From Anaerolineae bacterium (lineage in GTDB: Bacteria; Chloroflexota; Anaerolineae; Aggregatilineales; Aggregatilineaceae), in assembly GCA_023382715.1 (NCBI GenBank), contig JAHDWP010000026.1, positions 1 to 46,817 on the forward strand: a stretch of DNA of 46,817 nucleotides, given 5' to 3'. The translations under genes and the position numbers were made by a program. Shown piece by piece: positions 18,165 to 27,299 of this stretch. How positions within the stretch are numbered: position 1 is the first letter of the stretch; each line of letters opens with the position of its first letter. Below the pieces are notes generated by a model. The model was not told the origin of the DNA and searched no databases. It saw only the letters and a program-made list of their open reading frames with translations.

Positions 18165-19775
18165 ATGGCTGAGCATCCCTCTCTGCCCACGCATGACGAC
18201 TTCGAGCCTGGCGAGGGAGTGCTGCGCGACCGGATCGCCATGCTGGAAGCTGCGCTGGCGGAGGCCACTGCCTGCCTGAACGAAAACACGCTGCGCCAGC
18301 AGACGCTGCAAGAAGACCAGCTTTCGCTTGAGGCGCTGCTTGACAACCTGCCGGGCATGGCCTATCGCTGCCTGAACGATGCCCAGTGGACCATGCTGGT
18401 GGTCAGCAACGGCTGTGCGGCTCTCACTGGCTATACGCCAGACGAACTGCTCTACAATCGTGTGGTGTCCTTCAACGATCTCATTCATCCTGAAGATCGT
18501 CCGCATGTCTGGGAGACGACGCAGCGGAGCATCGCGATAGGGCAGCCCTTCACCTACACTTACCGCCTGCGGACGCGCGATGGCCAGGAGAAATGGGTCT
18601 GGGAGCAGGGCTGCCTGGTGGCGCAGCCCAACGGTCAGCAGGTGATGGAGGGGTTCATCACCGATGTCACCGGGCAGCGGCTGGCCCAGCAGGCGCTGCG
18701 CCAGAGCCAGGCGCAGTTGCAGGCCATGTTCGATAACGCGGCCAGCGCCATCGCCCTGCTCGATGCCCAGGGGCACTATCTGCAGGTCAACGAGCGCTGG
18801 CATGATATGTTCGGCTACGACTCCCTGGCGGGACTCGCATCTCTGGACATCATCGCGCCGGACGATGTCAGCCGCACCGTCCGGCAACACCAGGCCCTGC
18901 AGACGGGGGAATTGGACGCTTTCCAGCACGAGGAACGCTACATTCGGGCCGACGGCAGCGAGTTCTGGGGGCTGGTCTCGGCCAGGGCCGTGCGCAGCGC
19001 CGATGGCCTGGCAGACCGTATCGTGCAGACCATTGTGGACATCACCGACCGCAAGAACGCCGAAACAGAGCGGTTGAAGCTGGCGCTGGAGCGGGAGAAG
19101 GTTAACATCCTGGCGCACTTCATCGAAGACGCCTCGCACGAGTTCCGCACCCCGCTGGCGGTGATCTACACCGGCCTGGAGCTGATCGAGCGGGCGCTCC
19201 AGCCCCCGCCCGAAACTGCGCAGCGCATCAGCGCCATGAAAGACCAGGCGATGTACATCGGCAAGCTGATTGACGACATGCTGGCCATGTCGCACTTCGA
19301 CAGCGGGCCGATGATGATGACCACGCTGCTCGATATCAATTTCCTGCTGCGCGATCTGCACGCCGGGTTCGAAGCGGCGGCCCAGGCAAAGAACATCACG
19401 CTGGAGTTCAAGCCAGCGGATGGGCCTGCGTTCATCCGCGCCAGCCTGCCCGACCTGTATCGCGCGCTGGAGGCCATCGTGCAGAACGCGCTGGACTTCA
19501 CCGCGTCGGGGGGCACCGTGACGCTGGAGAATGTGCTCGCCAGGGATACGGTGACGGTGCGCGTCGCCGATACGGGAGTTGGCATCTCGGCGGACAATCT
19601 GCCGCGCATCTTCGACCGCTTCTTCCGCGCCAACCAGGCTCGCACCGGGCGTCACGCCGGGCTGGGCCTGACCATCGCCCGGCGCATCATTGAACTGCAC
19701 AGCGGGGAAATCCGCGTGACCAGCGAGCCGGGACGGGGTAGCGTCTTTCACGTGGTGCTGTCCCTCGGCGGGTGA
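18165..19775 (+). CDS. double-PAS soluble histidine kinase
   Basis: A 536-residue kinase with no membrane segment. A short coiled N-terminus precedes PAS 1 (about 55-180, LLDNLPGMAYRCLND, then VWEQGCLVAQPNG and FITDVTGQ) and PAS 2 (about 185-305, MFDNAASAIALLDAQG to VDITDRKNAE). HisKA follows with His325 (EDASHEFRTPLAVIY), then HATPase (IVQNALDF, DTGVGISADN, AGLGLTIARRI). The ATG has GAGGAG nine bases upstream. It lies 164 bp after the second 7TM kinase, with a GGCGCTC/GAGCGCC inverted repeat in between that may end the first transcript. No cofactor site for the PAS domains is evident. Confidence 0.93.
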   Translation: MAEHPSLPTHDDFEPGEGVLRDRIAMLEAALAEATACLNENTLRQQTLQEDQLSLEALLDNLPGMAYRCLNDAQWTMLVVSNGCAALTGYTPDELLYNRVVSFNDLIHPEDRPHVWETTQRSIAIGQPFTYTYRLRTRDGQEKWVWEQGCLVAQPNGQQVMEGFITDVTGQRLAQQALRQSQAQLQAMFDNAASAIALLDAQGHYLQVNERWHDMFGYDSLAGLASLDIIAPDDVSRTVRQHQALQTGELDAFQHEERYIRADGSEFWGLVSARAVRSADGLADRIVQTIVDITDRKNAETERLKLALEREKVNILAHFIEDASHEFRTPLAVIYTGLELIERALQPPPETAQRISAMKDQAMYIGKLIDDMLAMSHFDSGPMMMTTLLDINFLLRDLHAGFEAAAQAKNITLEFKPADGPAFIRASLPDLYRALEAIVQNALDFTASGGTVTLENVLARDTVTVRVADTGVGISADNLPRIFDRFFRANQARTGRHAGLGLTIARRIIELHSGEIRVTSEPGRGSVFHVVLSLGG

Positions 19776-19818
19776 GGGGGGCGCTTTCGGCTGCGTCCTG
19801 GCCGGGCGCGGGAGATGT

Positions 19819-21177
19819 TCACCAGCCGGGCAGCGATGGCACTGGCACGCGGTACGCCCCGTGATGCACCGTGCCGATCACGGCCAGCGTCGCGCCGCCC
19901 CACGCGCCGACGACGGCGACCCCAAGCAGCGCGCCCCAGATGACGAGGCCGTCGCGGGCCAGCGGCACATCGCCGGGGTCTGGCTCCACCGCGCTGAAGC
20001 GCTCCTCGAACAGGGTGATCTCCGGGTACGCCTCGCGCAGCGCGGCCTGGTGTCCGTCGTCGCCTAAGTAGACGTAGGCCACTGCCCCCAGCACCAGCGC
20101 CAGCAGCAGGCTGAGCGCCAGCAGCGCCCCACCAAAGAGCGCCCAGCGGCGGCCCGCCCGCGCTCGCTCGCGCCGGATGTGTGCCGCGCCCGGTCCGTCC
20201 TCATAGACGCGCCCATCCGCTTCCAGGGTGATGTAGACGCGATCGCTGGCGAAGCCGCTCAAGGCCAGGGTGAGCAGATACCAGGCAAAGCCGATCCCCG
20301 TGATCAACGCCAGCATCCACCCGCCGACGCCCAGGTTCTTCCCGCAGGAGAGCACCGCCTGGGCCGGTGAGTGGTCGTGCACGCGATAACCGCCCTGCAC
20401 GTATTCAGCCACGCGCTGCTGCAAGTAGGCGTAGCCGGAGACGGGCGCAGGGCCGTAGACGGCGGGCATCGGCGGCGGCGTGAAGGGCGGTGGCGTGTAG
20501 GGCGCGGGCGGCACGATGTAACCCGGCCCGGCGAACTGGCGACTCGGCGTGATCTGCGTGCGCCCCTGGGGCGGCTCCAGCTCAGCGGGCGGAGCGACAG
20601 GCTCTGCGCTTGCCGGGTGCGTCGGCGTGTCCTCGTGGACGGCCTCCGGCGCGCGGCGATCCGTGTCTTCGAAAGGCAGGCGCGCCTCCGCCTCGACCTC
20701 CTCCGGCGGGAAGAGCGCGGTGAAGTCCGGGGCGGGCACGGCGCCGCTGTCCTCGTCATGGGCGGCGGGCGCTTCTTCTGCCGGGCCGGGCATCACTTCC
20801 GGCGGCTGTGGGCGCGCTTCGGCGCGCCCTGGCGCGGCGAAGTCGCCCGGCGGCTCGCTTTCGAAGAGCGGGGTGCTGCCCTCGCTGGCGGTTGCGTCGG
20901 CAGCGGGCAAGCCGGCCTCCTCCGCCGCTTCGGGGAAGATGGCCGTCTGTGAGTCGGGCGGGGCGCTCTCTTCCTCTGGCGCGGGGAAGATGGCCGTCTG
21001 CGGCTCAGGCGGGGCGCTCTCTTCCTCTGGCGCGGGGAAGATGGCCGTTGGCGGATCGGGCGCTACACCCTCGCCCGGCGCCGTCGGTTCCAGGGGATGA
21101 TCGCAGCGTGGGCAAATGGCGTCGCCGCCCAGCACATACGCACCGCAGTGGGGGCACTGTTGTAGTTTCTGGCTCAC
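19819..21177 (-). CDS. zinc-ribbon membrane protein with Thr-Ala-Ile-Phe-Pro repeats
   Basis: A 452-residue protein of unknown function. The N-terminal zinc ribbon uses Cys8, Cys11, Cys22 and Cys25 (CPHCGAY, CPRCDH). Residues 30-240 are acidic and Pro-rich, and begin with three spaced TAIFP units inside near-identical PEEESAPP repeats. A Pro/Tyr-rich stretch follows, then at least three transmembrane segments (about 290-310, 345-372 and 412-435). Start is GTG with AAAGGA upstream. It converges on the PAS kinase gene, 43 bp apart. Zinc ribbon plus repeated Thr motifs in a membrane protein suggests a scaffold or kinase target, but this is inference. TACAAT at 21223-21228 (minus) is a possible -10. 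Confidence 0.85.
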   Translation of the reverse strand: MSQKLQQCPHCGAYVLGGDAICPRCDHPLEPTAPGEGVAPDPPTAIFPAPEEESAPPEPQTAIFPAPEEESAPPDSQTAIFPEAAEEAGLPAADATASEGSTPLFESEPPGDFAAPGRAEARPQPPEVMPGPAEEAPAAHDEDSGAVPAPDFTALFPPEEVEAEARLPFEDTDRRAPEAVHEDTPTHPASAEPVAPPAELEPPQGRTQITPSRQFAGPGYIVPPAPYTPPPFTPPPMPAVYGPAPVSGYAYLQQRVAEYVQGGYRVHDHSPAQAVLSCGKNLGVGGWMLALITGIGFAWYLLTLALSGFASDRVYITLEADGRVYEDGPGAAHIRRERARAGRRWALFGGALLALSLLLALVLGAVAYVYLGDDGHQAALREAYPEITLFEERFSAVEPDPGDVPLARDGLVIWGALLGVAVVGAWGGATLAVIGTVHHGAYRVPVPSLPGW

Positions 21178-21410
21178 GAAGCGAATCCTTTGGTCTGATA
21201 TTTGACTGGTGGTTGTGGCTTCATTGTACCGCGCTTCGGGGCATATCCCCGACGGTTGACCCGCGATCGGCGGACAATCGCAGCGAACGAGGCCCTGTCT
21301 GAGGCGCGAATCTCACTATCACCCGACATAGGGTTTTGCTACGGAATCCGGTCATGGGGTTTTACCCTCTGTCGGTGGCGACACGAGCGACCGTGTCGCG
21401 CCAGAAGCCG

Positions 21411-21609
21411 GTTGACCTCACCCCCCGGCCCCCTCTCCACACGCGGAGAGGGGGAGGTCTGGTGCTGTCAGGAGTAGGTTCTTAACGGTTTGGGCGAGAA
21501 CATACAGGGTTGCTCTTCGCTCAAAAAGTTAAAGATCTACCCCTGAGAGGAGGTCTGGTGGGGTTCCGTCCCCTCTCTCCGCGTGTGGAGAGGGGAATGA
21601 GGGGTGAAG
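21411..21609. repeat. CTCACCCCC/GGAGAGGGG hairpin repeats
   Basis: Two elements, at 21411-21460 and 21551-21609, each with a CCCCTCTCC...GGAGAGGGG hairpin around CACACGC or GCGTGTG. Other copies or fragments lie at about 4990-5035, 7454-7500, 24640-24960, 43530-43640 and 46664-46817. The rest of 21178-21662 shows no gene. The second hairpin could end polA transcription. Confidence 0.65.
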
Positions 21610-21662
21610 CAAATCCGTCCGCTTCCCGCGCCGGCCCGGCATAATTCTACGGCGGATGACGC

Positions 21663-24491
21663 TCACCCGCGCCCCCATCGCTCCATCTGCGCCCAGCTTG
21701 GCCCGACGTTGGCATCGGCGACCAGCGGCGCGTCCAGCCGGAACGCGGCTTCCATCACCTCGACCACCAGCGGCACGACGCGCTCCAGCTCGTCGTCCGG
21801 CACTTCGAGCACCAGCTCGTCGTGCACCTGCAGGATCATGCGCGCCCGGCGGCGGCTTTCGCGCAGCGCCCGCGCCAGGTCAATCATGGCGATCTTGATG
21901 ATGTCCGCCGCCGTGCCCTGGATCGGCATATTGATCGCTTCGCGCTCGGCGCGCTGCCGCGCCTGGAAGTCCACCTTGCGCCCCAGCTTCTCGCTCAGCT
22001 CCGGGAAATAGCGGCGGCGGCCCAGCAGCGTCTCGACGTAGCCCAGACGAGCGGCGCGCGCGCGCGCCTCGTCCAGGTAGGCGCGCACGCCGGGGAACTG
22101 GGCGAAATAGGCGGCGATGAAATCCTCAGCTTCGGCCAGGGTGAGGTCGCTGTCGCGGGCCAGGCGGAAGGCGCCCATGCCGTACATCAGCCCGAAGTTG
22201 ACCGCCTTGGCGAAGCGGCGCTGCTCGTAGGTCACCTGGTCGAGCGGCACCTGGTAGACGGCGGCGGCGGTCGCCCGGTGAATGTCCACGCCGTCGTGGA
22301 ATGCCTTCAGCAGGGCGGCGTCCTGGCTGTAGTGAGCCAGGATGCGCAGCTCCACCTGGCTGTAGTCCACCGAGAGCAGCCTGTGCCCCGGCGGGGCGAT
22401 GAAAGCCTGGCGCACGCGGCGGCCTTCCTCGCTGCGGATGGGGATGTTCTGCAGGTTCGGGTCGCTGGACGACAGCCGCCCGGTGACGGCGCCCGTCTGG
22501 TTGAAGTTGGTGTGCACGCGCCCGGTGACCGGGTGAACCAGGGCGGGCAGCGCGTCCACGTAGGTGCTGCGCAGCTTGTCCAGCTCGCGCCAGGCCAGGA
22601 TCAGCCCGACGATGGGATGCTGGTCCTTGAGCGCCTCCAGCGTGCTCGCGTCGGTGCTGAAGCCGTGCGTTGTCTTGCGCAGGCCCTCGGTGGGCAGGCG
22701 CAGCTTGCCGAACAGCACGTCGTTGAGCTGCTTGGGACTGCCCAGGTTGAACTCGCCATAGCCGCTGCTGTCGTAAATCTCCTGTTGCAGCGCGGCCAGC
22801 CGCGCGCTCAGGTCGGCGCTGAGCGCGCGCAGATAGGTCACGTCGAGCAGCACCCCGGCCATCTCCATGTCGGCGAGGACCGGCACCAGCGGCATCTCGA
22901 TCTCGCTGAACAGCTTCCACACCTGGCGCTCCTCCAGCTCTGGGCGCAGGATGTCCACCAGGCGGCAGGTGAGGGCGGCGTCGGCGGCGGCGTAGGGTGC
23001 GGCCCGCTCGACCGGCACGCGATCCATCGTGATCTGCTCGCGCCCGGAGCCGATCAGCTCGTCAATGGGCGTCATCTGCGCGCCGGTGCGCACCCAGGCC
23101 AGCGCCTTCAGCCCCAGGTTGCGGCTGGACGGGTCGCTGACCCACTCGGCGATCATCGTGTCGAAGGTGATCGGCGTCACGTCAATGCCGTAGCGGCGCA
23201 GCATCACCAGGTCGTAGCTGGCGTTATGGGCCACTTTGGGGAGGCGTGGGTCGGTCAGGGCGGGGCGCAGCGCAGCGATCACCTTCTCCAGCGGGAGTTG
23301 GCGCGGCGTGTGCCCGGCCAGCAGGTCCGGCTGGCCGGCGGAGCCATGCGGCGGGGCATTGGGCGCGATATGCCCCACAGGGATATAGAAGCCGCCTTCG
23401 CCATCTGTGGCCAGGGAGATGCCCACCAGGTCGGCGCGCATCCGGTCGGTGGAAGTCGTCTCCACGTCGAAGGCGATCATCTCCACCGACTCAAGCTGTC
23501 TGATCAGCGCGGTGAGCACGTCCGGGCTGTCCACGATGGTGAAGTCCACCAGCGGCTCGCGCTCGGCAGCCTGCTGTTGCTCCTGGTGCAGGTCGAACAT
23601 GCTGAGCTGCTGGCCGCCGGGGGCAGGGCGGGGCAGGCGGTCTGCCAGGCTGCGGAACTCCAGCGCCCGGAACAGCGACTCCACATCCTCGTAGCGGTAA
23701 TCGTGGGCGACGCAGGCCGCCAGGTCGAGCGTCACCGGCACGTCGCGCTGGATGTGCGCCAGGTTGCGCGAGAGGAAAGCGCTGTCGCGCTCGGCGGCCA
23801 GCTTGTCGCGCAGCGCCCCCTTGATCGCGTCCAGGTGCTCGTAGACGCCGGCGACGCTGCCGTGCTCGGCGATCAGCCTGGTCGCCGTCTTCTCGCCAAC
23901 GCCCTTCACGCCGGGGATGTTGTCCGACGAGTCGCCCATCAGCCCCTTCATCTCGACCAGTTGCCCCGGCTCCAGCCCGTATTCGGCGCGGAAGCGGGCC
24001 AGGTCCCACAGCTCCGGCCCGTTGCCCTGCCGCCGGGCGGGAAGCTGCACGGTCGTGCGCTCGCTGAGCAGTTGCAGCAGGTCGCGGTCACCGGTGATGA
24101 TGCGCACGTCCACGCCCTGCGCCTCGGCCTGTGGCGCGACGGAGCCGATCACGTCGTCGGCCTCGTAGCCGTCCAATTCCAGGATGGGGACGTTGAAGGC
24201 GGCCACCAGCTCGCGGATGCGGCGGAGCTGGAGGCGCAGGTCGTCGGGCATCTTCTCGCGCGTGCCCTTGTAGTCCGGGTACAGGTCGCCGCGCCCGGAT
24301 AGCCCCTGGTCGAAGCTCACGGCCAGGTAGTCGGGCCGCTCGTCGAGCAGGTCGAGCAGGGTGCGGGCGAAGCCGTAGACGGCGTTGGTCGGCTCGCCGG
24401 CTTTGGTCTGGAAGCCCTGCGCCGGCAGAGCGAAAAACATGCGGTAGGCCAGGGCGTGGCCGTCAATCAGCACGAGGGTAGGGCGGGGCAT
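21663..24491 (-). CDS. polA: DNA polymerase I
   Basis: A complete 942-residue family A polymerase for gap filling, Okazaki-fragment processing and repair. The 5' nuclease domain is N-terminal (VLIDGHALAYRMFFALP, later VKGVGEKTATRLI). The proofreading 3'-5' exonuclease looks active: IAFDVETTSTD supplies the D-x-E pair, then AHNASYD, and APYAAADAAL for the last Asp. The polymerase domain has SVDYSQVELRILAH (motif A), RRFAKAVNFGLMYG (motif B with Lys, Phe and Tyr in place) and LQVHDELVLEV (motif C). The ATG has AGGAGC upstream. It is monocistronic, with repeat-filled gaps on both sides. Confidence 0.98.
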   Translation of the reverse strand: MPRPTLVLIDGHALAYRMFFALPAQGFQTKAGEPTNAVYGFARTLLDLLDERPDYLAVSFDQGLSGRGDLYPDYKGTREKMPDDLRLQLRRIRELVAAFNVPILELDGYEADDVIGSVAPQAEAQGVDVRIITGDRDLLQLLSERTTVQLPARRQGNGPELWDLARFRAEYGLEPGQLVEMKGLMGDSSDNIPGVKGVGEKTATRLIAEHGSVAGVYEHLDAIKGALRDKLAAERDSAFLSRNLAHIQRDVPVTLDLAACVAHDYRYEDVESLFRALEFRSLADRLPRPAPGGQQLSMFDLHQEQQQAAEREPLVDFTIVDSPDVLTALIRQLESVEMIAFDVETTSTDRMRADLVGISLATDGEGGFYIPVGHIAPNAPPHGSAGQPDLLAGHTPRQLPLEKVIAALRPALTDPRLPKVAHNASYDLVMLRRYGIDVTPITFDTMIAEWVSDPSSRNLGLKALAWVRTGAQMTPIDELIGSGREQITMDRVPVERAAPYAAADAALTCRLVDILRPELEERQVWKLFSEIEMPLVPVLADMEMAGVLLDVTYLRALSADLSARLAALQQEIYDSSGYGEFNLGSPKQLNDVLFGKLRLPTEGLRKTTHGFSTDASTLEALKDQHPIVGLILAWRELDKLRSTYVDALPALVHPVTGRVHTNFNQTGAVTGRLSSSDPNLQNIPIRSEEGRRVRQAFIAPPGHRLLSVDYSQVELRILAHYSQDAALLKAFHDGVDIHRATAAAVYQVPLDQVTYEQRRFAKAVNFGLMYGMGAFRLARDSDLTLAEAEDFIAAYFAQFPGVRAYLDEARARAARLGYVETLLGRRRYFPELSEKLGRKVDFQARQRAEREAINMPIQGTAADIIKIAMIDLARALRESRRRARMILQVHDELVLEVPDDELERVVPLVVEVMEAAFRLDAPLVADANVGPSWAQMERWGRG

Positions 24492-25022
24492 GGCACGCTC
24501 CTATCGTCCGGCGATGCCTGAACAGATGTGCGTAGTATACCACAGCGGGGGGCGGATGGGGCGAGTAAGGAAGAGCGGGCAAGGCAAGCGCATCAAACGC
24601 ACGCCGTTCTACCTCATTTCCCGGCCTTGCTGCGCTCTTGGAGGGGCGGGTTTCGACCCCCCCTACAGTCCTGCCCCTCGCCGGGTGTGGAGAAGGGGCG
24701 GCTACCCCCAGGCAATCCCCTTTTGGCGGGGTGCGTGCAAAACCTGCCAGAGACCGTTCGAGAAGTCGCGCGCCCGCCTTTGCCCCCCATCCCCGGCCCT
24801 TCCCCCACGGGGGGGGGAAGGGAGAAGAGCGCCGGCCCTAAGCCCCTCTCTCCTTGTGGGAGAGGGGTTTGGGGTGGGGGGAAACAGCTTCTCAAATGGC
24901 CCTTCAGGGTGCTGTCCTGCTGCGCCCTGGTTGACCTCACCCCCGCCCGGCGAGTCGCTGTCAACCTTTGCACGCACCCTTTTGGCTGGGATCGTGGACT
25001 TACATAAGATAGCGCCATATAC
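24492..25022. other. gene-free, repeat-rich region upstream of polA
   Basis: Holds several CCCTCTCC/GGAGAGGG-type inverted segments (24640-24960), including G-runs of nine. On the minus strand TATACT just upstream of polA could be its -10. No RNA gene or credible open frame was recognised. Confidence 0.5.
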
Positions 25023-25052
25023 TTGACTGAAATGGTTTATTGTGATGATAAT
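25023..25052 (+). promoter_or_regulatory. promoter of first secreted SH3-like gene in the cluster
   Basis: TTGACT, 18-bp spacer, GATAAT, 60 bp before the ATG, in an AT-rich stretch. Confidence 0.65.
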
Positions 25053-25112
25053 AAAGATGGTAGCCAAAGTTATTGACTGTATGAGGAGCCAAGCGGCTCA
25101 GGAGAGCACCTG

Positions 25113-25829
25113 ATGAGAGCATTCCGTCTGATCACATTAATGGCCCTGCTAGTGATGGCACTGAGCGGCGTGCTCGCTCCCCAGCGCGCCGAAACCGCGA
25201 GCGTCGATCCGTCGTGGGAAATCCTGGAAGGCAAGCCGGATTCCTGTTTCAGCGATGGGAGCGGCGGTTTCATGATCATGGTTGAGGTGCAGGCGTCTGC
25301 CCTGGCCTCCGAAAAGGGCCAGTTCGTGGTACCCGGTTACGGGCAGGTTGGGTATACGCAAGACAACGCATTTTCTGGGGCGGGGGTGTTCTCATTCATG
25401 ATGTTTGCCAGCGCTCCCTATTCCGTGCCGGACCACACGCCGGTCACGCTGACTGTGACGACCTACAACGGCACCAACTTCACGGGCGGTGTCTCGTATG
25501 TCAGCACTCTGACCTGGGATTGCACCACCGGCGAAACGATCGTCGTCGAGAAGCCCGGCTGCGACGCCCTGCTGCCCATCCCGGCGACGGCGGTCGGCGG
25601 GACGTTCGTGGCCGATGCGCCGGTTTACTGGGCGCCGGGCGAGCTGACCAATCCGCTGGTGACGATCGCGGCGGGCAACTCGGCGCGGGTGCTCGGCCTG
25701 GACGCCAGCGGGGAGTACTACAAGATCATCTGGGGATGCAACCTCTTGTGGGTGCCCAAAGCGACGCTGGGGCCGAACTACGACGCGGTGTGGCACGGTG
25801 CGCCGCTGCCGACGGGGGTGGTGCAGTAA
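25113..25829 (+). CDS. secreted SH3-like family protein, member A
   Basis: A 238-residue exported protein. The signal peptide covers about residues 1-28 (LMALLVMALSGVLAP). A unique beta-rich N-terminal domain of about 120 residues matches nothing I recognise. From CDALLPIPATAVGGTF to the end (about residues 150-238) it carries the family module: ADAPVYWAPGEL, TIAAGNSARVLGLD, EYYKIIWGCN, LLWVPKATLGPNYDAVW. I read this as an atypical bacterial SH3 domain with two conserved Cys. The module is almost identical at DNA level to those of the next four genes, while the N-terminal domain is not shared. GGAGAG lies before the ATG. Secretion is clear; function is unknown. Confidence 0.88.
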   Translation: MRAFRLITLMALLVMALSGVLAPQRAETASVDPSWEILEGKPDSCFSDGSGGFMIMVEVQASALASEKGQFVVPGYGQVGYTQDNAFSGAGVFSFMMFASAPYSVPDHTPVTLTVTTYNGTNFTGGVSYVSTLTWDCTTGETIVVEKPGCDALLPIPATAVGGTFVADAPVYWAPGELTNPLVTIAAGNSARVLGLDASGEYYKIIWGCNLLWVPKATLGPNYDAVWHGAPLPTGVVQ

Positions 25830-25876
25830 GCGCCTCCTCTCTGCGCTGAGAGACTAACACGAGACAGCACCAAGAC

Positions 25877-25902
25877 TTCGGGAGTCCGTGTGGACTCCCG
25901 AA
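25877..25902. repeat. dispersed palindromic doublet, copy 4 (degenerate), possible terminator
   Basis: TTCGGGAGTCC, loop GTGT, GGACTCCCGAA: a perfect 11-bp stem 47 bp past the stop of member A, followed by ACTTGTTT. The sequence is a variant of the GACTTC-N-GAAGTC element and sits where the other family genes have their CGCCCCGG terminator. Confidence 0.7.
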
Positions 25903-25976
25903 ACTTGTTTCAAAGCCGGGCCATATATGTGGATGAATCGAACAGTCCTCCAATAGTTAAAATGTTATAAAATAAC

Positions 25977-26004
25977 TTGCATAAAAATGATCATAATCTA
26001 CAAT
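25977..26004 (+). promoter_or_regulatory. promoter of secreted SH3-like member B
   Basis: TTGCAT, 16-bp spacer, TACAAT, 37 bp before the ATG, in the most AT-rich stretch of the window. Confidence 0.65.
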
Positions 26005-26040
26005 AACAATCATCGCCAATTGTTTAGATGGAGGAATCTC

Positions 26041-26865
26041 ATGCGTAACAAGCTATTCATCTTCGTCATTATCGCATTACTGGCCAGCCTGATCGCCATA
26101 ACAGGGACGGCGCTGGCCTACTCCACCGGCTTTGACGAGTTTAGCAGCGGGACTCTCGCCGAAGCGCTGACCGTGCCGGGCATGACCTTCTCCAGCACGC
26201 CATCTGGCAATTTCATGGTAGTACCCAGCAGCTTTTCGAGCCTGACCGGTCAGGTGCTGCTCAATCCTGTCGGCGGGGAAGTAGCGGCGCCAGCCCTTCA
26301 AGAAATTGAGATATGCCACGGCAGCGTGCTGCGCATCGCCTTCGCCTCCCCACAGGCCAACGTGATGTTCAATTTCGCCACCGAGTCCCCGTCGGGGCTG
26401 CTCTCGGTGCGCGGTCTGTACAGCGGCGGGCAGGTCTTCTCTCAGACATTTGCGGGGATCGTGCCTGGCGGCTTCATCTTTCCTGAAGGCGTGGCCAGCG
26501 TCGGCGCAACAGTTGACGCGCTTGAGCTTTCGACACCTGATGGCGGCTGCTTCGCCATTGACAACATCCAGACCGGCCTCGCCGTCCTGCCCGGCTGCGA
26601 CGCCCTGCTGCCCATCCCGAAGACGGCAGTCGGCGGGACGTTCGTGGCCGATGCGCCGGTCTACTGGGCGCCGGGCGAGCTGACCAATCCGCTGGTGACG
26701 ATCGCGGCGGGCAACTCGGCGCGGGTGCTCGGCCTGGACGCCAGCGGGGAGTACTACAAGATCATCTGGGGGTGCAACCTCTTGTGGGTGCCCAAAGCGA
26801 CGCTGGGGCCGAACTACGACGCCGTGTGGAACGGCGCGCCCCTGCCGACGGGGGTGGTGCAGTAA
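26041..26865 (+). CDS. secreted SH3-like family protein, member B
   Basis: A 274-residue exported protein. The signal peptide (1-22) ends GTALA before YSTG. A roughly 160-residue N-terminal domain follows, opening GFDEFSSGTLAEAL and containing FNFATESPSGLLSVRG, a pattern like extracellular beta-sandwich domains that begin with a Gly-Phe-Asp block. The final 90 residues are the constant SH3-like module, nearly identical in DNA to member A. The ATG has GGAGG six bases upstream; an earlier ATG at 25987 lies at the promoter and is unlikely. Terminator at 26921. Function is unknown. Confidence 0.88.
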   Translation: MRNKLFIFVIIALLASLIAITGTALAYSTGFDEFSSGTLAEALTVPGMTFSSTPSGNFMVVPSSFSSLTGQVLLNPVGGEVAAPALQEIEICHGSVLRIAFASPQANVMFNFATESPSGLLSVRGLYSGGQVFSQTFAGIVPGGFIFPEGVASVGATVDALELSTPDGGCFAIDNIQTGLAVLPGCDALLPIPKTAVGGTFVADAPVYWAPGELTNPLVTIAAGNSARVLGLDASGEYYKIIWGCNLLWVPKATLGPNYDAVWNGAPLPTGVVQ

Positions 26866-26920
26866 GCGCCTCCTCTCTGCGCTGAGGTGGAGTGACGGCA
26901 GCTTCACCCGACCTACACCA

Positions 26921-26948
26921 CGCCCCGGATGCTCTCCGGGGCGTTTTT
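26921..26948 (+). terminator. terminator of member B
   Basis: CGCCCCGG, 7-base loop, CCGGGGCG, then five T. This is the strongest version of the family stem. Confidence 0.9.
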
Positions 26949-27051
26949 GTGCCAGCAGCAGGGTATCGGGCCTCAATCAGGGCAAGCGCATCCAAACCTG
27001 GCGCGCAACACGAGCGATCTCACCCCGCTCTGCTGCGCCCGGCCCCCATCC

Positions 27052-27084
27052 AGACTGCCGAAGTTTGCGAAACTTCGGCAGTCT
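27052..27084. repeat. dispersed palindromic doublet, copy 5
   Basis: 15-bp perfect arms around GCG. The core is changed in both arms together (CTGCCGAAG / CTTCGGCAG), so pairing is kept although the sequence differs from the other copies. Confidence 0.8.
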
Positions 27085-27176
27085 AGTGCCGGCGCGCCAG
27101 CGCCGAGTGGGGTGCGGTAAACCGGGGCGCGGCACACGGCCTGGCACATGTTGCACGCACCCCGCCCTCAAACCGC

Positions 27177-27206
27177 TTGCGCGCCCGGCGTAAGCGATTA
27201 TATAAT
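27177..27206 (+). promoter_or_regulatory. promoter of secreted SH3-like member C
   Basis: TTGCGC, 18-bp spacer, perfect TATAAT, 94 bp before the ATG. Confidence 0.6.
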
Positions 27207-27299
27207 GGTTGCAACAAGCGCACTCATCGTAGAACGCAATGAGACGAAATTCATCGAGTCATGCATCCGGTTCTTGCACCAACCCAAAGGAGTTCCTTA

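Noticed and set aside
21822-24302. 826-codon open frame antisense to polA
   Set aside because: polA is unmistakable on the other strand. The antisense product is Gln/His/Val/Gly-rich with no motif, the usual shadow of a high-GC gene.
24640-24960. tRNA or rRNA fragment in the gap upstream of polA
   Set aside because: Apparent cloverleaf-like stems come from the CCCTCTCC/GGAGAGGG repeats; no T-arm consensus or acceptor stem fits.
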